From NCBI GenBank assembly GCA_009885185.1, contig VFLF01000123.1, positions 1 to 5,260 on the forward strand: a stretch of 5,260 nucleotides of DNA, written 5' to 3'. The notes under the pieces are model-generated. The model had not been told where the DNA came from and did no database searches. It saw only the letters and a program-made list of their open reading frames with translations. Positions within the stretch are counted from its first letter, which is position 1; every line of letters starts with the position of its first letter. Below, piece after piece: positions 1 to 4,066 of the stretch. Position numbers and translations under genes: made by a program. Source of the stretch: Nitrosomonadales bacterium. GTDB taxonomy: Bacteria > Pseudomonadota > Gammaproteobacteria > Burkholderiales > SG8-41.

Positions 1-365
1 CCACCGGCGGCGCGCTGGCGGACATCGTGATCGATTGCGCCTCCGGCGGGCCGGCCACGGTACTGTCGGCGATCCGCGCCGCGCGCAAAAGCGGGCGCGT
101 GATCCTCGGCGGGCAAAAGCGCGTGCCGATACCGAATTTCGACAGCGACATGATGATTAAAAAATTCCTCACCGTGAAAGGCATGCGCGGCCACAGCTAC
201 CAGTCGGTGGAAATGGCCCTGCAGATCATCGCCTCGGGCCGCTATCCGCTCGAAAAAATCTGCACCCATGTGTTTGGCCTGAACCAACTGACCGACGCGC
301 TGTGTACCGTGGGTGGGGAGCGCGGCGCGGGAGCCATCCATTGCAGCGTGAACCCTTGGCAGTGA
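1..365 (+). CDS. Zinc-type medium-chain alcohol dehydrogenase, C-terminal part (5' truncated by window edge)
   Basis: The reading frame is open from the left edge (first full codon at 3) to a TGA at 363-365, giving about 120 residues. The visible part starts in the Rossmann domain: a hydrophobic strand ADIVIDCASGG, then a helix and the strand GRVILGG, as in NAD(P)-binding medium-chain dehydrogenases. It continues into the C-terminal return to the catalytic domain (MIKKFLTVKGMRGHSYQSVEMAL, then ICTHVFGLNQLTDAL) and ends near the usual family terminus with GAIHCSV. The catalytic zinc ligands and the GxGxxG loop lie in the missing N-terminal half, so catalytic competence cannot be judged. The family oxidises alcohols or diols to carbonyls in the cytoplasm. 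The GTG at 27 is an internal valine, not a start. The stop overlaps the start of the receptor gene, so the two are probably co-transcribed and coupled. The dehydrogenase family is secure; the substrate is unknown. Confidence 0.88.
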   Translation, partial: TGGALADIVIDCASGGPATVLSAIRAARKSGRVILGGQKRVPIPNFDSDMMIKKFLTVKGMRGHSYQSVEMALQIIASGRYPLEKICTHVFGLNQLTDALCTVGGERGAGAIHCSVNPWQ

Positions 366-1336
366 ATTTCGTGCGGCCGGGAATAATCCTCGCCTGCGCC
401 CTGTTGTGGATGGCTGCGCTCGCGCGGGCGCAGGAGCCGGCTTTTCCGCAGCGCACTGTCACCATCATCGTGCCCACCTCGCCGGGCACCGGCCACGACA
501 TCCTCGCGCGCACCATGGGCCGCAGGCTGGCAGAGCGCTGGGGCGTGGGCGTGGTGGTCGATAACAAAACCGGCGCCAGCGGCGCCATCGGCGCGGAACT
601 GGCCACGCGCGCCGCGCCCGACGGCCACACTCTGCTGATGGCCGGCACCACGTTTGCCGTGTATGTCGCACTCAACAAAAACGCGCGCTACGATCCGATT
701 CGGGGTTTTGCCCCGGTGACCCTGGCGGCGACCAATGCACTGGTATTCGCGGTAAGCGGCGCCATGCCGACAAAAACCCTGCGTGAATTCACCGTGCTCG
801 CCAAATCACGTCCGGCGGAAATTCATTACGCCTCGCCGGGCAACGGCACGCCACAGCATTTGTCGATGGAATTGTTCAAGCTGAACGCCGGCGTCAACGT
901 CACGCACGTGCCCTACAAAAACAACGCCGCCGCCATGCAGGAACTCGCCGGCGGGCACGTCAGTGCGATGATCCTGCCGGTACACACGGTGTCGCCCCTA
1001 GCAGCCGCGGGCAAAGTGCGCGTGCTGGCCGTTCTGGGAAATTCGCGCTCGCGCCTGTTTCCGGACACCCCCACGCTGGCCGAAGCCGGTGTGCGGGGTG
1101 TCAACGCACAAGTCTGGTTCGGACTGCTGTCGCCCGCGGCCACGCCGCGCGAGATCGTGCGCAAACTCAACGACGACGCCAACGCCGTGCTGAAACTGCC
1201 CGACGTGATCGATACCCTGAGCAAGCAGGGGCTTTCCATCGTCGGCGGCGAGCCGCAGATATTCGGCGAATTGATTAAGGCGGAAATAGAGGGTTGGACG
1301 CGCGTCATTAAAGAAGCGAAAATTCAGCCGGATTGA
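362..1336 (+). CDS. Bug/TctC-family periplasmic solute-binding protein
   Basis: A 324-residue extracytoplasmic receptor of the Bug (tripartite tricarboxylate transporter receptor) family, which binds organic acids, often aromatic carboxylates, in the periplasm. Residues 1-23 form a Sec signal peptide: one Arg, a hydrophobic core IILACALLW, and a likely cleavage ALARA|QE. Mature-domain hallmarks follow in order: FPQRTVTIIVP with the ligand-loop Asp in TGHDILAR, VVDNKTGASGAIGAE, AAPDGHTLLM, YASPGNGTPQHLSMELFK, VTHVPYKNNAAAMQELAGG, and PTLAEAGV near the C-terminus. I chose GTG at 362 because it overlaps the upstream TGA (GTGA), places the signal peptide at the N-terminus and gives the family length. 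The frame is open further upstream to a GTG at 302, but those residues would put a charged, non-homologous leader before the signal. There is no strong Shine-Dalgarno, which fits translational coupling. No TctA/TctB membrane partners are present, as is common for Bug proteins. The ligand is not predictable. Confidence 0.95.
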   Translation: MNFVRPGIILACALLWMAALARAQEPAFPQRTVTIIVPTSPGTGHDILARTMGRRLAERWGVGVVVDNKTGASGAIGAELATRAAPDGHTLLMAGTTFAVYVALNKNARYDPIRGFAPVTLAATNALVFAVSGAMPTKTLREFTVLAKSRPAEIHYASPGNGTPQHLSMELFKLNAGVNVTHVPYKNNAAAMQELAGGHVSAMILPVHTVSPLAAAGKVRVLAVLGNSRSRLFPDTPTLAEAGVRGVNAQVWFGLLSPAATPREIVRKLNDDANAVLKLPDVIDTLSKQGLSIVGGEPQIFGELIKAEIEGWTRVIKEAKIQPD

Positions 1337-1360
1337 AAAAGCGTGGCAAGCAATAATGTC

Positions 1361-1380
1361 TTATTTTAAATTATTTTAAA
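1361..1380. repeat. Perfect 10-bp tandem duplication in the AT-rich leader of the amidohydrolase gene
   Basis: The decamer TTATTTTAAA occurs twice in direct succession inside the 60-bp gap between the receptor and the amidohydrolase. The surrounding 1350-1385 stretch is almost pure A+T, in sharp contrast to the GC-rich coding DNA. It may be an easily melted promoter region or an unstructured leader. No clear -35/-10 pair was found: TTGAAA at 1333 has only poor -10 partners. A Shine-Dalgarno-like AAAGGG lies at 1384-1389, 7 bases before the ATG. Confidence 0.6.
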
Positions 1381-1396
1381 AACAAAGGGTTACGTA

Positions 1397-2494
1397 ATGC
1401 CTCCCATGAACGATTGCTGCAAGCTGGATATCTTCCCACATATTTTTCCGAAGAGTTTTTTCGATCGCATGAAGGAGCTCGCCGAGACCAACCCGGCGCT
1501 GGCCTCCACCATCAAGCGCTGGCTGCACATCCCCGTGTTGTGGGATCTCGATGCGCGCATACGCATGATGGGCAAGTTCAACAACTACAAGCAGATCCTC
1601 ACGCTGTCGCTGCCTGCGATTGAACTGCTCGCCGGGCCGAATGAATCGCCCGCCCTGGCGCGGCTTGCCAACGACGGCATGGCGGAAATCGTGCGTGAGC
1701 GGCCGGAGTTGTTTCCCGCGTTCGTGGCCTCGCTGCCGATGAACAACGTCGCCGCCTCGCTCGACGAAATGGATTACGCCATCCGCAAGCTCGGCGCGAA
1801 AGGCATTCAGATATTCACCAACGTCAATGGCCGCCCACTGGACGACCCGGAGTTCTTTCCGATCTTCCAGCGCTGCGTCAAAAAATACGATCTGCCGATC
1901 TGGCTGCACCCGGCGCGCACCGCGAAATTCGCCGATTACCCCACCGAAGAAAAATCCCTCTATGAGATCTGGTGGCTGTTCGGCTGGCCCTATGAAACCA
2001 GCGCCTGCATGGCACGCATCGTATTCAGCGGCATGCTCGATAAACTGCCCAACATGAAAATCATCACCCATCACCTCGGCGCAATGGCGCCGTACTTCGA
2101 CGAGCGCATTCGTCTGGGCATGGCGCAAATGGGCGCGCGCACCACAGACGCCGATTACGGCAAACTGCTGCGCGGCTTGTCAAAGCCTCCGCTGGAACTC
2201 TTTAAAATGTTCTACGGCGACACCGCCATCAATGGCTCCGCCCCGGCAATCCGCTGCGGGCTGGATTTCTTCGGCGCGGATCACGTGCTGTTCGGCACCG
2301 ACTGCCCGTTCGACCCCGAAGGCGGCCCGCTGTTCATCCGCAATGGCATCAAGGCTATTGATTCGCTGAAACTCTCCACCGCCACGCGCAACAAGGTCTA
2401 CTACGGCAACGCAATGAAAATGCTGCGGCTGGAGCCGGAAGTGGCGAAGGTAGTGAAGGTGGCGGTGAAGAAAAAAGCGGCAACGAAAAAGTAA
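1397..2494 (+). CDS. Amidohydrolase-2 (ACMSD-like) family protein, putative hydrolase or decarboxylase
   Basis: A 365-residue TIM-barrel metal-dependent protein of the amidohydrolase-2 group. This group includes aminocarboxymuconate-semialdehyde decarboxylase, gamma-resorcylate and 5-carboxyvanillate decarboxylases, and ring-cleavage acid hydratases. Visible landmarks: strand 1 KLDIFPHIFP (residues 9-18), WLHPAR with H171, IITHHLGAM with H225/H226 followed by APYFDERI, and FGTDCPFD with D302, the usual metal or catalytic Asp at the end of strand 8. GNAMKMLRL (337-345) is the standard C-terminal family motif. The strand-1 metal motif is normally DxHxH; here the first His is Phe13 and only His15 remains. 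The last 15 residues are a Lys/Ala/Val tail with seven lysines, beyond the barrel. The ATG at 1397 follows AAAGGG at 7 bases; ATG 1406 is a weaker alternative. There is no signal peptide, so it is cytoplasmic. Context suggests it acts on an aromatic or ring-cleavage acid (inference). Confidence 0.9.
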   Translation: MPPMNDCCKLDIFPHIFPKSFFDRMKELAETNPALASTIKRWLHIPVLWDLDARIRMMGKFNNYKQILTLSLPAIELLAGPNESPALARLANDGMAEIVRERPELFPAFVASLPMNNVAASLDEMDYAIRKLGAKGIQIFTNVNGRPLDDPEFFPIFQRCVKKYDLPIWLHPARTAKFADYPTEEKSLYEIWWLFGWPYETSACMARIVFSGMLDKLPNMKIITHHLGAMAPYFDERIRLGMAQMGARTTDADYGKLLRGLSKPPLELFKMFYGDTAINGSAPAIRCGLDFFGADHVLFGTDCPFDPEGGPLFIRNGIKAIDSLKLSTATRNKVYYGNAMKMLRLEPEVAKVVKVAVKKKAATKK

Positions 2495-2496
2495 TC

Positions 2497-2525
2497 GTAG
2501 AAGGGCGGGATGAATCCCGCCCTAC
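2497..2525. repeat. REP-like GTAG-headed palindrome after the amidohydrolase gene
   Basis: Begins two bases after the TAA at 2492-2494. A 9-bp perfect stem, AGGGCGGGA (2502-2510) with TCCCGCCCT (2515-2523), closes a TGAA loop. A GTAG tetranucleotide precedes it on the + strand (2497-2500) and another reads on the - strand (CTAC at 2522-2525), directly abutting the stem. A GTAG head next to a hairpin is the hallmark of REP sequences mobilised by RAYT (TnpA-REP) transposases. There is no T-tract on the 3' side, so it is a poor intrinsic terminator. It may instead stabilise the upstream mRNA end while allowing read-through to the aldolase gene. The same stem core recurs at 3414-3433. Confidence 0.7.
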
Positions 2526-2569
2526 GGGCACGTGGCAACATTGTCGATAACTGAAAACCGGGAGCGCAC

Positions 2570-3391
2570 ATGAAAATGAGCATCTTACGTTTCCTTGCCG
2601 GCTGTGGATTTGCACTATCGTTATTCATGGGTGCATCACCCGCCTTCGCTCAATCGCCACCCGTATCGACACCAACGTCGGCCGGCCCGGTAGACCCCAA
2701 ACTGATAGACGACCTCGTCGCCGCCAACCGCATCTTCGCGATGGAAGGCATCCTCGACGGCTGGGGCCACGTCAGCGTGCGCCACCCCAAAGACCCCAAC
2801 CGTTATCTGCTGTCGCGCAACCTCGCCGCAGAACTGGTGACCCGCGCCGACATCATGGAATACGATCTCGACAGCGTGCCGGTCGATCAGCGCGGACGTG
2901 ACATGTACACCGAGCGCTTCATCCACGGCGAAATTTACAAGGCGCGCCCGGATGTAAACGCCGTGATCCACACCCACGCGCCGCCGCTGATCCCGTTTGC
3001 CGCGAGCAAAGTACCGCTGCGCCCGATGTATCACCGCGCCGCCTTCGTGGCGCAGGGCATCCCCGTGTTCGACATCAAAGACGGCTTCGGTATGACCGAC
3101 ATGCTGATCCGCAACCGCGCTCACGGCCAGGCGCTGGCAAAAACGCTCGGCGACAAACCCGCCGCACTGATGCGCTCACACGGCGCAACCGTCGTCGCGC
3201 CCTCGCTGCCGCGGCTGGTGGGGCGCAGCGTGTTCCTGGTGAAAAACGCCACCCTGCAACAACAGGCCATCGCGATGGGCGGGACGATTGCCTATCTCGA
3301 AAACGAGGAAGCGCGGCTGATCGAAGAGCGCGAAGGTTATGGGTTGGCGCGCGCGTGGGAGGCTTGGAAACGGAAAGTGGAGATTAAGTAA
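2570..3391 (+). CDS. Class II aldolase/adducin-family protein with N-terminal signal peptide
   Basis: A 273-residue protein. Residues 1-27 look like a Sec signal peptide: MKMSILR, hydrophobic FLAGCGFALSLFMG, and cleavage ASPAFA|QS. LAGC (9-12) resembles a lipobox but is too near the N-terminus to be convincing. A Pro/Thr/Ser-rich linker (29-41) leads to the aldolase domain. The active site is intact: E115 in YTERFIHGE, then H134 and H136 in VIHTHAPP exactly 19 and 21 residues later (the spacing of E73/H92/H94 in fuculose-phosphate aldolase), and H204 in MRSHGATVV. GWGHVSVR (64-71) replaces the usual GNxSxR phosphate-loop motif, suggesting a non-phosphorylated substrate. Relatives cleave aldols or decarboxylate hydroxy-aromatic acids (3,4-dihydroxyphthalate decarboxylases belong here). 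The start is supported by GGGAG at 2560-2564, 5 bases before the ATG. It follows the amidohydrolase by 75 bp, probably in the same transcript. Family is secure; periplasmic location and reaction are inferred. Confidence 0.92.
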   Translation: MKMSILRFLAGCGFALSLFMGASPAFAQSPPVSTPTSAGPVDPKLIDDLVAANRIFAMEGILDGWGHVSVRHPKDPNRYLLSRNLAAELVTRADIMEYDLDSVPVDQRGRDMYTERFIHGEIYKARPDVNAVIHTHAPPLIPFAASKVPLRPMYHRAAFVAQGIPVFDIKDGFGMTDMLIRNRAHGQALAKTLGDKPAALMRSHGATVVAPSLPRLVGRSVFLVKNATLQQQAIAMGGTIAYLENEEARLIEEREGYGLARAWEAWKRKVEIK

Positions 3392-3411
3392 TCCACTACT
3401 CGCAGCAAGCA

Positions 3412-3439
3412 AGAGGCGGGATGTCTCCCGCCTTTCTAC
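3412..3439. terminator. Palindrome between convergent genes, probable bidirectional terminator, REP-like
   Basis: Lies between the + strand aldolase stop (3391) and the - strand beta-subunit stop (3436-3438). An 8-bp perfect stem, AGGCGGGA (3414-3421) with TCCCGCCT (3426-3433), has a TGTC loop and can extend by a G-T and an A-T pair. It is followed on the + strand by a short TTTCT. Read on the - strand it has the form GTAGAA plus stem, matching the + strand form of the palindrome at 2497, so both belong to one REP-like family. The GTAG head (CTAC at 3436-3439) contains the TAG stop of the beta subunit. Termination in both directions is inferred from position and structure; the T-tracts are weak. 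Confidence 0.6.
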
Positions 3440-3927
3440 AGAATAAAACTCACCGACGCGAGTGAGCCCAATTCCATCGCATCAATGATCGCCACACGCG
3501 ACGCTATTTTGAAACTGGCGCCATCGACGCGCAGTTCATAACGATACTGCCCCACGAATTGGTATACGCTTTCGTTGCGGCGGAAGCGGTAGACGATGAA
3601 ATTCGCTTCTACACTTACCATTTGCGCATCCTGCCCGAGGATGCGCACGTTGGTGATCAGCCGCCGCGTACGCGAACGCGGAAATTCAGCGTGCGCGTTG
3701 GTGTTCTTCAGTCGCGTCACCCGCGCGCGGATGCGGTGGATATCGTCGGCGATGGTGAACAGTGTGTCTTTCGGGTCGCTCGCCGGTTTGTCGTTGGACG
3801 GCACGCGGTACACCGCGTTGTCGGTGAGCAGCGTCAACCATTCGTCGAGCTTCCATGCATCGAGCAACGCGGCTTCGGCGTAGAGGAAGTCTTCGACTTG
3901 CTGGCGGGTGACGGGTGGCATGTTCAT
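3436..3927 (-). CDS. Aromatic-ring-hydroxylating dioxygenase, beta (small) subunit
   Basis: A 163-residue small subunit of a Rieske non-heme iron oxygenase. It has the SnoaL/NTF2-like fold, carries no cofactor and supports the alpha3beta3 hexamer in the cytoplasm. Typical segments: VEDFLYAEAALLDAWKLDEW near the N-terminus, then LLTDNAVYRVP, the Arg-rich DDIHRIRARVTRLKN, EFPRSRTRRLITNVRI, an ANFIVYRFR strand, VGQYRYELR, and the family-like C-terminus LASVSFIL. I chose ATG at 3927 (alternative ATG 3921) because it gives the normal family length and has GGGCAGG just upstream. The frame stays open to a start at 4044, but those extra residues are only translation of the palindromic element between the subunit genes. 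It is the partner of the alpha subunit encoded upstream, from which it is separated by an unusually long 139 bp. The TAG stop sits in a REP-like GTAG motif. Confidence 0.93.
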   Translation of the reverse strand: MNMPPVTRQQVEDFLYAEAALLDAWKLDEWLTLLTDNAVYRVPSNDKPASDPKDTLFTIADDIHRIRARVTRLKNTNAHAEFPRSRTRRLITNVRILGQDAQMVSVEANFIVYRFRRNESVYQFVGQYRYELRVDGASFKIASRVAIIDAMELGSLASVSFIL

Positions 3928-3944
3928 CAACCTGCCCACTAACC

Positions 3945-4049
3945 GTAGGTTGGGCTGAGCTTGCGAAGCCCAACGCCGCAATCGATGCAACCCGCAACGG
4001 TCGCTGCATTGCAACGCATGTTTGTGTTGGGCTTCACAGCCCAACCTAC
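3945..4049. repeat. BIME/MITE-like element: two inverted GTAG-headed palindromes between oxygenase alpha and beta genes
   Basis: A 105-bp element with perfect 13-bp terminal inverted repeats, GTAGGTTGGGCTG (3945-3957) and CAGCCCAACCTAC (4037-4049). Each end is also a hairpin. The left one is GTTGGGCT (3949-3956) with AGCCCAAC (3967-3974) and a 10-base loop. The right one is GTTGGGCT (4026-4033) with AGCCCAAC (4038-4045) and a TCAC loop. Both have a GTAG head facing outward. This is the layout of a BIME: two REPs in opposite orientation around a linker of about 50 bp. AACC directly flanks both sides (3941-3944 and 4050-4053), possibly a target-site duplication. It carries no coding capacity. 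It falls in the alpha-beta gap, 17 bases before the beta ATG and 17 bases after the alpha stop, so it could set alpha/beta stoichiometry by mRNA folding or processing (inference). Confidence 0.75.
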
Positions 4050-4066
4050 AACCGTCCGCGCACCCA

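Noticed and set aside
302..361. Upstream GTG start (302) for the Bug receptor
   Set aside because: It would place a charged 20-residue leader before a normal signal peptide and overlap the dehydrogenase by more than 60 bp; GTG 362 fits better.
1333..1360. Sigma-70 promoter using TTGAAA at 1333 as -35
   Set aside because: The best -10 candidates at acceptable spacing match the consensus at only about three positions, so it cannot be supported as a feature.
1376..2128. - strand open frame of 250 codons opposite the amidohydrolase
   Set aside because: It lies antisense to a well-supported gene and shows no recognisable motif, consistent with codon bias on the + strand.
2497..2525. Strong intrinsic terminator after the amidohydrolase
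   Set aside because: The stem is strong but is followed by ACGGGCACG with no T-tract, so read-through into the aldolase gene is likely.
2597..2608. Lipobox-like LAGC in the class II aldolase leader
   Set aside because: The cysteine is residue 12, with too short a hydrophobic region before it and more hydrophobic sequence after it. A type I cleavage at AFA|Q explains the leader better.
3928..4044. N-terminal extension of the beta subunit to a start at 4044
   Set aside because: The extra 39 residues are translated from the inverted-repeat element and have no resemblance to beta subunits; ATG 3927 gives the family length and has an upstream GGGCAGG.
3945..4049. CRISPR-like repeat pair
   Set aside because: Only two copies, inverted rather than direct, each itself palindromic with GTAG heads. 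The arrangement fits a REP pair, not a CRISPR array.
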